Assembly: GCA_944322025.1 (NCBI GenBank) | Contig: CALUOH010000059.1 | Coordinates: 1-33,712 of the forward strand | From: an uncultured Bacteroidales bacterium | Lineage (GTDB): Bacteria > Bacteroidota > Bacteroidia > Bacteroidales > Paludibacteraceae | DNA length: 33,712 nucleotides | Reading direction: 5' to 3' | Shown: piece by piece, positions 7,922 to 15,715 of the stretch | Numbering within the stretch: the stretch's first letter is position 1 | How the letters are laid out: the number at the start of each line of letters is the position of its first letter | Translations under genes and position numbers: made by a program | The notes under the pieces: generated by a model | Seen by the model: the letters and a program-made list of their open reading frames with translations, nothing else | Database searches by the model: none | Told to the model about the DNA's origin: nothing

Positions 7922-9184
7922 ATGAGAAGAATAGTCTTGTTTTTATGCCTTATTTTGGCAGTCTGCCATGCACTGACGGCGCAAGAGACGGATGATGGTG
8001 GAAACGTCGTTCCCTGTGCCGAATTCTCAAAAATATTCAACAACATCAAGGCTATATGTGACAGAGACAACGGGAATATGTGGGGTGTTAATTTATATGC
8101 GCCCGTTTTATGTATAGATGCCAGCCGTGATGTGTGGAGTAATCAAGAAGACCAACAGGGACAACTGCAAGCCTGCGGGGAGTGTTTTGCCGGCAAATAT
8201 CCATTCAATAAGAATGTTGCAAATACAACGGTAGATGTGTTCGGACAGAAATGGGTGACAATGATGCTTCCACTGCCTGCCGACAGCATAGACCGTAATG
8301 TTTTGTTCTGCCACGAGATGTTCCATTATTGGCAGGATTCTCTCGGTCACCATCCGAGGGTCTATAACAACTCCCACATGGAAGCCAAGGATGCCAGAAT
8401 ACTACTTAAGCTGGAATGGAAAGCTTTTTTTTCAGCGTGTCAAGCGACAGATGCTTCTTTGAGAAAGAGAGCGGTTCGCGACGGGCTCACATTCAGAAAG
8501 CAAAGGCAACAAAAGTACAGTGAATTCTATCCAGATGAAACGGCTTTTGAAGTTCATGAGGGACTGGCGGAATATACCGGGATAAGACTATCCGCTTTGT
8601 CGGACTCCATGTATCTTCATATACTTGAAAGGGAGACAGAATCTTATATGAAAAAAGAGAATCTTGTCAGGAGTTACGCCTATCTTTCCGGTGCGTTGAT
8701 TGGGTATCTTCTCGATGCGAGCGGGTATGAATGGAGAAAACAGGTGGAAGGAGATTCTGATTTGGGATTGTTACTTCAGAAAGCATACAGTGTTGTCCCT
8801 CCGGCCGACATGGAAATGTATATACGGCAAAGATTGATGTTCTATGATTATGATAGCATTCTGAGCATAGAAAGCCGTCGGGATTCGGTACAGACAGTAA
8901 AGAAAAGACAGTTGACAGCACTGTTTACCCAAGACGTAAAGGAGTTGCCTCTGAAAAACATGCAGATAAGTTTTGACCCCAATACTGTCATTTGTCTCGA
9001 AGGTATCGGGAATATATATAGGAATGTCCGCATTGTTGATGATTGGGGGATCTTGGAGACAAAGGGTAATGGCCCGGTGCTTATCACAAAAGACTGGAAA
9101 GCCGTAGTGTTACCATCTGCAAGCAGCATTGAAGTTAACGGCAGTGAAGAGGAAACGGAATATTGGAAACTTACTGCCAGTTGA
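7922..9184 (+). CDS. Putative secreted zinc metallopeptidase (HExxH, gluzincin-like)
   Basis: I do not recognise a named family. The start ATG at 7922 gives MRRIVLFLCLILAVCHALTAQ, a clean signal peptide probably cut after ALTA; an upstream ATG at 7904 would put a hydrophilic stretch before it. The product is about 420 residues. In it, CHEMFHYWQ carries an HExxH zinc motif (His131, Glu132, His135), and about 80 residues later EVHEGLAEYTG carries a Glu (213) placed like the third zinc ligand of gluzincins. These two motifs together suggest an exported peptidase acting in the periplasm or outside. Its C-terminal third has no motif I know. A strong terminator follows at 9266-9330. Protease activity is inferred from motifs only. 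Confidence 0.75.
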   Translation: MRRIVLFLCLILAVCHALTAQETDDGGNVVPCAEFSKIFNNIKAICDRDNGNMWGVNLYAPVLCIDASRDVWSNQEDQQGQLQACGECFAGKYPFNKNVANTTVDVFGQKWVTMMLPLPADSIDRNVLFCHEMFHYWQDSLGHHPRVYNNSHMEAKDARILLKLEWKAFFSACQATDASLRKRAVRDGLTFRKQRQQKYSEFYPDETAFEVHEGLAEYTGIRLSALSDSMYLHILERETESYMKKENLVRSYAYLSGALIGYLLDASGYEWRKQVEGDSDLGLLLQKAYSVVPPADMEMYIRQRLMFYDYDSILSIESRRDSVQTVKKRQLTALFTQDVKELPLKNMQISFDPNTVICLEGIGNIYRNVRIVDDWGILETKGNGPVLITKDWKAVVLPSASSIEVNGSEEETEYWKLTAS

Positions 9185-9265
9185 TAATCAGACCCAAACA
9201 TTCTTGTAATAGGCAGCGATTGATACGGACATGAAAGTAGGACATGCCACTAGGTGCATCCATAT

Positions 9266-9330
9266 AACGGCAAAATCAAAGCGGCAGATGAAATTAAACA
9301 TGCTGACGCCTTGATTTCTGCCGTTTTTTT
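9266..9330 (+). terminator. Rho-independent terminator after the HExxH gene
   Basis: AACGGCAAAATCAA (9266-9279) pairs with TTGATTTCTGCCGTT (9311-9325) with one bulged base, and is followed by seven T (9324-9330). It ends the sigma/HExxH transcription unit. Confidence 0.85.
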
Positions 9331-9365
9331 GTAACTTTGCGTTAGCGAAGATAGGATGCGTCTCA

Positions 9366-9440
9366 ACAAAAGCTGCCAAACAAGTTTGCCGCTTTTGTGT
9401 TCGACTTTCACTATCTTTGCATCTAACGATGCAAGATAGG
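9366..9440 (+). promoter_or_regulatory. fabD promoter with two overlapping palindromes
   Basis: TATCTTTG at 9412-9419 fits the -7 consensus; the best -33 is TTTG at 9385-9388 with a long 23-base spacer. An inverted repeat, ACAAAAGC (9366-9373) and GCTTTTGT (9391-9398) with inner AAAC/GTTT arms, covers the -33 region. A second one, TTGCATC and GATGCAA (about 9416-9433), covers the -7 box and start site. A further -7 box, TAACTTTG, stands at 9332-9339. The palindromes could be operators; no regulator can be named. Confidence 0.55.
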
Positions 9441-9536
9441 AGGCGGGTATCGAGATGACGGTACCGGCCGGTTTTTCGGGAATATATTGTATAATAAATA
9501 TAACAAAAAATATAACAAACCAATAAAGAGAGAGTT

Positions 9537-10406
9537 ATGAAAGCATACGTTTTCCCCGGACAGGGGGCGCAGTTTACAGGTATGGGCAAAGACCTGTATG
9601 AGACATCACCATTGGCAAAAGAGCTGTTTGAGAAAGCGAACGATATTCTTGGTTTCAGAATAACCGACCTTATGTTCGAGGGGACTGCGGAAGACCTGAA
9701 ACAGACTAAGGTCACACAGCCTGCGGTGTTTCTCCATTCAGTGATATCTGCGCTCGTAATGGGTGAGGAGTGTAAGCCGGATATGGTTGCGGGGCACTCG
9801 TTGGGTGAGTTTTCAGCCCTCGTTGTGGCAAAGGCGATAACGTTTGAGGACGGATTGAGGCTTGTGGCAGCGCGTGCTCAGGCAATGCAGAAGGCGTGCG
9901 AGATGCACCCGTCGACTATGGCGGCAGTGCTCGGCATGCCGGATGAGAAGGTGGAGGAGATATGCGCGGGGATAGACGGAATAGTTGTCCCGGCCAACTA
10001 CAACTGTCCCGGCCAGCTTGTCATCTCAGGCACGGTGGAGGCTGTGGAAGAGGCGTGTGAGAAGCTCAAAGCGGCAGGTGCGAAACGTGCGTTGAAGCTG
10101 CCTGTGGGCGGTGCGTTCCATTCGCCGCTGATGGAGCCGGCGCGCGTGGAGCTGGAAGCGGCGATAAAGGCAACGACATACAACAGGCCCATCTGCCCCG
10201 TTTATCAGAATGTAGACGCAAAGCCTCACACTGAACCGGAAGAGATAAAGGCAAATTCCATAGCACAGCTTACAGGGGCTGTACGCTGGACGCAGTCGGT
10301 CAAGAACATGATAGCCGACGGGGCGGACTATTTCAAGGAGCTCGGCCCCGGCACTGTGCTCCAAGGCCTCATAAAGAAGATAGACGCTTCTGTAACAGCC
10401 GAATAA
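9537..10406 (+). CDS. fabD: Malonyl-CoA:ACP transacylase FabD
   Basis: This 289-residue cytoplasmic enzyme transfers malonyl from CoA to acyl carrier protein, supplying the extender unit for fatty acid synthesis. The sequence begins MKAYVFPGQGAQ, typical of the family. The nucleophile elbow is GHSLGEFSAL with Ser88, the conserved Arg is 113 in ARAQAM, and the catalytic His195 lies in GAFHSPLMEPA. Length and motif spacing match E. coli FabD (309 residues) closely. ATG at 9537 follows an A-rich stretch with AGAGAGAG, a plausible ribosome contact. It is followed after 26 bases by a flavodiiron protein gene on the same strand, likely in one transcript. Confidence 0.96.
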   Translation: MKAYVFPGQGAQFTGMGKDLYETSPLAKELFEKANDILGFRITDLMFEGTAEDLKQTKVTQPAVFLHSVISALVMGEECKPDMVAGHSLGEFSALVVAKAITFEDGLRLVAARAQAMQKACEMHPSTMAAVLGMPDEKVEEICAGIDGIVVPANYNCPGQLVISGTVEAVEEACEKLKAAGAKRALKLPVGGAFHSPLMEPARVELEAAIKATTYNRPICPVYQNVDAKPHTEPEEIKANSIAQLTGAVRWTQSVKNMIADGADYFKELGPGTVLQGLIKKIDASVTAE

Positions 10407-10432
10407 TTAACCCAATATAAACATATCGTTTT

Positions 10433-11629
10433 ATGCAAAGATACGAGATAGCGAAAGATATATATTATGTCGGTGTGAATGACCGCCATAAGCATTTGTT
10501 CGAGAATATGCTGCCGCTGCCATACGGTGTGTCGTACAACTCATATCTTATAGTGGATGAGAAGGTGGCACTGGTAGATACAGTGGAAGGCCCGTTTGCA
10601 GAGGAGTTGCTCGAAAATATAGTTGACGTTATCGGTGACCGTAAGCTGGACTATCTGATAGTCAACCATATGGAGCCAGACCATTCGTCAGGCATAAAGA
10701 CTATGCTGGCGCACTATCCTGACCTGAAACTTATTGTTAACGCCAAGACAATAGATATGTTGAAGGGATATTATAACCTCGGCGAGGATGTTATGCGTGA
10801 GGTCAAGAACGGCGAGGAGATATCACTGGGCGAGAGGGCTCTCAGTTTCCACTTTACGCCCATGGTGCATTGGCCCGAAGTGATGATGACATACATGGCG
10901 AAAGAACAGATACTGTTTTCGGCGGACGCATTCGGGTGCTTCGGTACGCTGGACGGTGCAGTGCTTGATACACAGTTAAACCTTGACATGTATTATAGCG
11001 AGATGTACCGTTATTATGCGAACATCGTGGGCAAGTACGGTTCGCCAGTTCAGACGGCACTGAAAAAGCTGGGCGGGCTGCCGCTTTCGATGATATGCTC
11101 AACGCACGGCCCTGTATGGACAAAACATATACCGGAGGTGGTGGGCATATATGATGCTCTCAGCAGCGGGCAGACACAGGAGGGCGTAGTGATAGCATAC
11201 GGTTCGATGTACGGACATACGGAGCAGATGGCCGAAATGGTCGCACGCGGAGTGGCCTCTGTCATGAAGAACGTGAGGATATACGATGTGTCGACTGCGG
11301 ACCAGTCTGTGCTTCTGAGCGAAATATTCAAATACAAGGGTCTCATCCTTGGCTCGCCGACATATTGTAACGAAATATATCCCAATATGCAGTATATAAT
11401 GAACAAGATAGCTACACGCAACATTAAGGAGAGGGTGTTCGGCTATTGGGGTTCGTTTACATGGGCAGGCGCAGCCGCAAAAGGGTTCGCGTCATTTGCC
11501 GAAAGCATGAAGTGGGAAGAGCCGATAGGGTTGGAAATCAAACAGTCGATGACCAAAGAGCAGGCCGATGAGCTGTTCAACCTCGGTCGCCAGATAGCAG
11601 AGCGCGTTAAAAAGGCCTTTGCTAAATAA
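10433..11629 (+). CDS. Flavodiiron protein (FprA-type, class A)
   Basis: This 398-residue protein has an N-terminal metallo-beta-lactamase-like domain with a diiron site and a C-terminal flavodoxin domain from about residue 253. The iron ligands are visible: His79, Glu81, Asp83 and His84 in HMEPDHSSG, His146, Asp165 and His225 in STHGPVW. The flavin-binding loop is YGSMYGHTEQMA. Such proteins reduce oxygen to water, or nitric oxide to nitrous oxide, protecting anaerobes. There is no rubredoxin or flavin reductase domain at the C-terminus, so an external electron donor is needed. A perfect terminator hairpin follows. Which gas is the physiological substrate cannot be told from the sequence. 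Confidence 0.94.
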   Translation: MQRYEIAKDIYYVGVNDRHKHLFENMLPLPYGVSYNSYLIVDEKVALVDTVEGPFAEELLENIVDVIGDRKLDYLIVNHMEPDHSSGIKTMLAHYPDLKLIVNAKTIDMLKGYYNLGEDVMREVKNGEEISLGERALSFHFTPMVHWPEVMMTYMAKEQILFSADAFGCFGTLDGAVLDTQLNLDMYYSEMYRYYANIVGKYGSPVQTALKKLGGLPLSMICSTHGPVWTKHIPEVVGIYDALSSGQTQEGVVIAYGSMYGHTEQMAEMVARGVASVMKNVRIYDVSTADQSVLLSEIFKYKGLILGSPTYCNEIYPNMQYIMNKIATRNIKERVFGYWGSFTWAGAAAKGFASFAESMKWEEPIGLEIKQSMTKEQADELFNLGRQIAERVKKAFAK

Positions 11630-11643
11630 GCATGTCTATATAT

Positions 11644-11680
11644 TGACGGATGCCGATTAGGCATCCGTCAGTTTTGTTTA
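11644..11680 (+). terminator. Terminator after the flavodiiron gene
   Basis: TGACGGATGCC (11644-11654) pairs perfectly with GGCATCCGTCA (11660-11670) around a 5-base loop, followed by a T-rich tail. It closes the fabD/flavodiiron unit. Confidence 0.88.
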
Positions 11681-11707
11681 TACAGCCAATTTATTATCCG
11701 ATATATC

Positions 11708-12520
11708 ATGAGACTTATCATTCAACCAGACTATTCAAAGGTATCGAGATGGACTGCCAACTATGTGGCAAAGCGGATTATAGAGTCCGCTCCGACAGAA
11801 GAGAAGCCGTTTGTTCTCGGATTGCCGACAGGCTCGTCTCCGCTCGGTACATACAAAGAGCTTATAGAACTCAACAGGAAAGGGGTGGTGTCATTCAAGA
11901 ACGTCATTACGTTCAATATGGATGAATATATAGGCTTGCCCAAAAACCATCCGGAGAGCTATCATTCATTCATGTGGAATAACTTCTTCTCGCATATCGA
12001 CATTAAGAAGGAGAATGTAAACATACTTGACGGCAATGCGGAGAACATAGAAGCGGAGTGCCGCAGGTATGAGGCGAAAATCAAGGCTGTGGGCGGCATT
12101 GACCTCTTTTTGGGGGGGATAGGGCCTGACGGTCATATAGCATTCAATGAACCCGGCTCATCGCTCGTGTCACGCACGCGCAAGAAGAACCTTACGACCG
12201 ACACCATCATAGCCAATTCGCGTTTCTTCAACAACGACATAAACCTTGTACCTAAGACGGCTGTCACAGTGGGTGTAGGTACAGTCCTTGATGCACGCGA
12301 AGTGCTCATCATAGTCAACGGCCACTCCAAGGCGCGCGCATTGAGGCATGCTGTAGAAGAGGGAGTATCGCAGATGTGGACCATATCCGCTTTGCAGCTG
12401 CACCCGAAGAGCCTGATAGTGTGCGATTATGACGCATGTTATGAGCTGAAAGTCGGCACTTATAAATATTTCCTTGACATAGAGAAAGATAACCTCAGCC
12501 CGGAACTGCTGCTCAAATGA
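11708..12520 (+). CDS. nagB: Glucosamine-6-phosphate deaminase NagB
   Basis: This 270-residue enzyme converts glucosamine-6-phosphate to fructose-6-phosphate and ammonia, in the use of amino sugars. It aligns with E. coli NagB (266 residues) without gaps at the active site: Asp72 in NMDEY, Asp141, His143 and Glu148 in [14 protein letters not shown]. The phosphate-binding loop [11 protein letters not shown] is at 39-49. The C-terminal allosteric-type segment is present (KVGTYKYF). It starts 37 bases after the flavodiiron terminator; I saw no clear -7 box there. The alanine racemase gene follows, separated by a hairpin. Confidence 0.96.
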   Translation: MRLIIQPDYSKVSRWTANYVAKRIIESAPTEEKPFVLGLPTGSSPLGTYKELIELNRKGVVSFKNVITFNMDEYIGLPKNHPESYHSFMWNNFFSHIDIKKENVNILDGNAENIEAECRRYEAKIKAVGGIDLFLGGIGPDGHIAFNEPGSSLVSRTRKKNLTTDTIIANSRFFNNDINLVPKTAVTVGVGTVLDAREVLIIVNGHSKARALRHAVEEGVSQMWTISALQLHPKSLIVCDYDACYELKVGTYKYFLDIEKDNLSPELLLK

Positions 12521-12552
12521 GCGAGATGTGCCGACAGGCAATAAACCTTTTA

Positions 12553-12592
12553 TGTGGGAGATGTGCGAAGTATATCGTCGGCATCTCCCACA
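12553..12592 (+). terminator. Hairpin between nagB and the racemase gene
   Basis: TGTGGGAGATG (12553-12563) and CATCTCCCACA (12582-12592) are perfect inverted copies around an 18-base loop. It has only a weak T-rich tail, so it may attenuate transcription or stabilise the nagB message. It lies upstream of the preferred racemase start and argues against the earlier GTG start. Confidence 0.55.
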
Positions 12593-12617
12593 TGTTGATA
12601 TTATAAAGACAACAGAT

Positions 12618-14150
12618 ATGCAAACACCGAGATATGAAGTGGAAGCGGGTGTGAACGGGTGTCTTTTAATCCGCGACTCCCACAGTTCAGATTTGACCTC
12701 ACTGACAAAACACGGCCTTGAATTTCTCGAACAGCAGTCGGCCAATCAAGGTCTGCGGCGTATACTGATTATATCGGACATTGACGGCAACGACCTTGCA
12801 TGTGAGATGTTCTATTCAAACATACAGCAGGTCATCAAATCCGGTGCGGTCAACTGTATAGTATTCATAGGCAACGACCTATACAGTCACGCATATATGT
12901 TTGACGGGATGCGTGACAAGATATTCTTCCAGACCACGGATGAGTTTCTGTCGTCGCCATTCATGGACACCTTATCAGGTGATGCTATATTGTTGAAGAT
13001 TGCCCCGGCATTTGAGCCTGAACGTATACAGAGTCACCTGCAAAGTATGGCTCATGAGACCGTGTTGGAAATCAATTTTGACGCCATGTTCCACAACATA
13101 GATTATTTCCGTTCAAAATTGAGACCAGAAACCAAACTCATGTGCATGGTAAAGGCGTCTGCATACGGCAGCGGGTCAATAGAGGTGGCACAGGCACTTC
13201 AACACTATGGATGCGACTATCTTGGCGTAGCATTTGCCCATGAGGGAGTGGAACTACGCCAAGCAGGAATAAATTTGCCAATCATCGTGCTTGACCCTGT
13301 TGCGCCGGCCATGTACCATATAGTCAAGCACCGTCTTGAACCGGAGATTTTTTCGTTCCGCATATTGCAAGTGACTATGGAAGAGGTCAGGCGGCAAGGG
13401 CTGTCGGGTTATCCGGTTCATATCAAACTTGATACGGGTATGCACCGCTCCGGATTCGACGCAAGCGATTTGCCAAAGCTTATCGAGATATTGAACGGGC
13501 AACAGTTTGTGAAGGTCTCATCGATAATGTCACACCTTGCCGCGGCTGATGATACCGATATAGAGTCCGATTCTTTTACGCTTTCGCAGATAGAGATGTT
13601 CCAGAGGAACGCTGAACAGATAAAATCGGCACTCGGTTATCCGATAATGATGCACACACTAAATACAGCAGGTATAGAGCGTTTTCCTGAATATCAGTTC
13701 GATATGGTACGTCTTGGCATAGGGCTGTGGGGGTATAACTGTGAGAACAGAGACAAACTGCGCAATGTGTGTTCGCTGTCAACACATATCATACAGTTGA
13801 AAGATGTTGCCGTGGGTGAGACAGTAGGGTATAACCGTAAAGGGACGGTCTCTTCGCCGAAAAAGGTGGCACTACTGCCGTTGGGCTATGCTGACGGGAT
13901 AGACCGCAGACTCGGAAACGGGAGAGCGTCTTTTTTTATCAACGGGAATAAGGTACATACGATAGGCAATATATGTATGGATTTACTAATGGTGGATGTG
14001 ACAGGACTTGATGTAAAAGTTGGAGATAAGGTAGTGATTTTCAATGACGAACAGCCGTTGTCTGACATTGCCGAGATGCTCGGCACAATCACTTATGAAG
14101 TCCTGACATCCGTTTCGCCGAGAGTGCGCCGCGTCTATTTCCGAGAGTAA
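12618..14150 (+). CDS. alr: Alanine racemase fused to a MurF C-terminal domain (MurF remnant)
   Basis: The last 360 residues are a complete PLP-dependent alanine racemase, making D-alanine for peptidoglycan. Lys179 in CMVKASAYGSG would bind PLP, Arg277 lies in DTGMHRSGF, and the second catalytic residue Tyr405 lies in VGYNRKG (numbers from ATG 12618; 510 residues). Many Bacteroidota have a MurF-Alr fusion of about 820 residues. Here the first 148 residues correspond only to the C-terminal domain of MurF: NGCLLIRDSHSSDLTSL matches the NDSYNSD region, and LRRILIISDI the following strand. The ATP-binding domain with GTNGKT is absent. An upstream GTG at 12528 would add 30 residues but runs through a hairpin, so I prefer 12618. 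A separate full MurF must exist elsewhere. The YigZ-family gene follows after six bases. Confidence 0.9.
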   Translation: MQTPRYEVEAGVNGCLLIRDSHSSDLTSLTKHGLEFLEQQSANQGLRRILIISDIDGNDLACEMFYSNIQQVIKSGAVNCIVFIGNDLYSHAYMFDGMRDKIFFQTTDEFLSSPFMDTLSGDAILLKIAPAFEPERIQSHLQSMAHETVLEINFDAMFHNIDYFRSKLRPETKLMCMVKASAYGSGSIEVAQALQHYGCDYLGVAFAHEGVELRQAGINLPIIVLDPVAPAMYHIVKHRLEPEIFSFRILQVTMEEVRRQGLSGYPVHIKLDTGMHRSGFDASDLPKLIEILNGQQFVKVSSIMSHLAAADDTDIESDSFTLSQIEMFQRNAEQIKSALGYPIMMHTLNTAGIERFPEYQFDMVRLGIGLWGYNCENRDKLRNVCSLSTHIIQLKDVAVGETVGYNRKGTVSSPKKVALLPLGYADGIDRRLGNGRASFFINGNKVHTIGNICMDLLMVDVTGLDVKVGDKVVIFNDEQPLSDIAEMLGTITYEVLTSVSPRVRRVYFRE

Positions 14151-14156
14151 CAGCCT

Positions 14157-14771
14157 ATGGATGAAAAAGATACATACCTTACGATAGCTGCTCCTTCAGA
14201 AGCTATATACAAGGATAAGGGCAGCAAGTTTCTTGCTTTCGCATATCACGTGCAGACACTTGAAGAGGTGAAAACAATCATAGAGCAGAAGCGTAAAGAG
14301 TTTTATGACGCTCGGCACGTATGCTATGCTTATATGCTTGGCTACAGGCGCACGTCTTTCCGTGCAAATGATGACGGAGAGCCATCAGGCACTGCGGGAA
14401 AGCCCATACTTGGACAGATAAACAGTGCGCAACTGACTGACGTACTGATAGTAGTCGTGCGTTATTTTGGAGGTATACTGCTCGGTACAAGCGGGCTGAT
14501 ACAGGCATACAAGACCGCAGCCGCCGATGCCATAGGCAATGCCGTTATAGAGGATAGGGTAGTGGAGGAGTTGTTTACAGCCCAGTGCGGCTATGACATG
14601 CTTAACAGCGTCATGCGTATAGTCAAAGAGTGCCAGCTGAAAATAGTGGCACAGCGGCAGGAACTCGACTGCTCATTGACTTTGTCTGTCCGATTATCAC
14701 AGATAGACCAAGTGAAAGAGCGTTTCTCTAAACTCGACTTCGTCAGCTTTGAACCTTATGGCGAGGTATGA
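14157..14771 (+). CDS. YigZ/IMPACT family protein (UPF0029)
   Basis: This 204-residue protein has the family signatures DDGEPSGTAGKPIL (about 76-89) and VVRYFGGILLGTSGL (about 102-116). A C-terminal DUF1949-like ferredoxin-fold half follows. Eukaryotic IMPACT regulates Gcn2 by binding Gcn1; the bacterial role is not established, though the fold suggests nucleic acid or ribosome contact. The start ATG is six bases after the racemase stop, so the two are almost certainly co-transcribed. It converges on prmA with only 14 bases between the stops. Confidence 0.92.
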   Translation: MDEKDTYLTIAAPSEAIYKDKGSKFLAFAYHVQTLEEVKTIIEQKRKEFYDARHVCYAYMLGYRRTSFRANDDGEPSGTAGKPILGQINSAQLTDVLIVVVRYFGGILLGTSGLIQAYKTAAADAIGNAVIEDRVVEELFTAQCGYDMLNSVMRIVKECQLKIVAQRQELDCSLTLSVRLSQIDQVKERFSKLDFVSFEPYGEV

Positions 14772-14785
14772 GAAAAGAGTCAGTG

Positions 14786-15646
14786 TCAGTGTTTTATGTA
14801 TCTGACAGCCATCCATTCATTGTCCGTGCGTTCCTCCTCGAGTGACAGTCCTAACGAACGGGCACATCTGTCTATCTTCTCCATGTCCGCAGAGTAGAAA
14901 CCACTCATTATCAGTTGACCGCCATTATCGAGTGTCGAGACGTAGTCCGCCATATCGGCAAGCAGTATATTGCGGTTTATGTTTGCCAGTATAAGAGAGT
15001 ACCGGCTGTCGGAAGTGAGTAGTGCGGATGCGTCGCCGAGAGATACGTTTATCTTTCCGTCAAACCCGTTTATATGTACATTTTCCGTGGCGTTGCGCTG
15101 TGACCACGGGTCTATGTCTATTGCAGTTACATGTTCCGCTCCGCGCATGGCGGCAAGTATGGAGAGAACGGCTGTGCCGCACCCCATGTCAAGAACCGTC
15201 TGTCCATCAAGTGCAGGCATATCAAGGAGCATACGCAAAATCATGCGAGTGGTTTCATGGTAGCCAGTGCCGAACGACTGTACGGGATTTATGATTATAT
15301 CGTATCTGTATTGCCTCTGAGGTTGCCTGTCAGAGGGGCGGATTATGCACTCATCGCTTATCTCAATGGGTTCAAAACCAGTCTTTTCCCATATCTCGTT
15401 CCAATTGCGGTCTGCTATGTCGGCTATGCGGAATATTATTTTGTCCATTTCCACGTACGGAATCTCCTTAATGGCATCCAACATCACTTTCTCGTCGAAC
15501 AGGTCAGCCGGACAGTATGCCTTAATGCCCTGTGCCGTCTCCTCAAAACTGTCAAATCCCACTTCCGCAAGATATGTCGGCAAAAGTTCCCTTACGAATT
15601 TGGCGGTATTTATGCTAAAGCGGAATGTTACTTGTTTATAGTCCAT
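14786..15646 (-). CDS. prmA: Ribosomal protein L11 methyltransferase PrmA
   Basis: This 286-residue SAM-dependent enzyme would methylate lysines and the N-terminus of ribosomal protein L11. An N-terminal substrate-recognition domain of about 110 residues is followed by the methyltransferase fold. Visible motifs are FGTGYHETT (125-133), the SAM-binding LDMGCGTAVLSI (152-163), AIDIDP and the LILANINRNIL motif near 218-228 in place of the usual NPPY-like sequence. The length is close to E. coli PrmA (293). It starts 69 bases after the gltX stop, behind a terminator. Confidence 0.94.
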   Translation of the reverse strand: MDYKQVTFRFSINTAKFVRELLPTYLAEVGFDSFEETAQGIKAYCPADLFDEKVMLDAIKEIPYVEMDKIIFRIADIADRNWNEIWEKTGFEPIEISDECIIRPSDRQPQRQYRYDIIINPVQSFGTGYHETTRMILRMLLDMPALDGQTVLDMGCGTAVLSILAAMRGAEHVTAIDIDPWSQRNATENVHINGFDGKINVSLGDASALLTSDSRYSLILANINRNILLADMADYVSTLDNGGQLIMSGFYSADMEKIDRCARSLGLSLEEERTDNEWMAVRYIKH

Positions 15647-15663
15647 AGGTTACATGTCATTAA

Positions 15664-15700
15664 AATGCCCCTCCCGAGCAAAACGTCTTGGAAGGGGCTT
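15664..15700 (-). terminator. Terminator after gltX
   Basis: On the minus strand GCCCCTTCC and GGGAGGGGC form a nine-pair stem with one G-T pair, followed by ATTTTA. It lies 18 bases beyond the gltX stop and before prmA. Confidence 0.75.
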
Positions 15701-15715
15701 TGAGTATGCGGTGAT

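Larger units (their letters stand above)
9185..9536. other. Intergenic region ahead of fabD
   Basis: This 352-base gap contains the terminator of the HExxH gene (9266-9330), then two Bacteroidota -7 boxes (9332-9339 and 9412-9419) and two palindromes around the second one. An AT-rich leader (9480-9536) precedes fabD. A 27-codon frame at 9231 overlaps the terminator and is not credible. Confidence 0.65.

Noticed and set aside
7922..7984. Lipoprotein signal in the HExxH protein (LAVC).
   Set aside because: The residue before Cys is Val rather than Gly, Ala or Ser, and an ordinary cleavage site ALTA-Q follows, so signal peptidase I is more likely.
9231..9314. A 27-codon plus-strand frame after the HExxH gene.
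   Set aside because: It overlaps the terminator, has no recognisable ribosome signal and no family resemblance.
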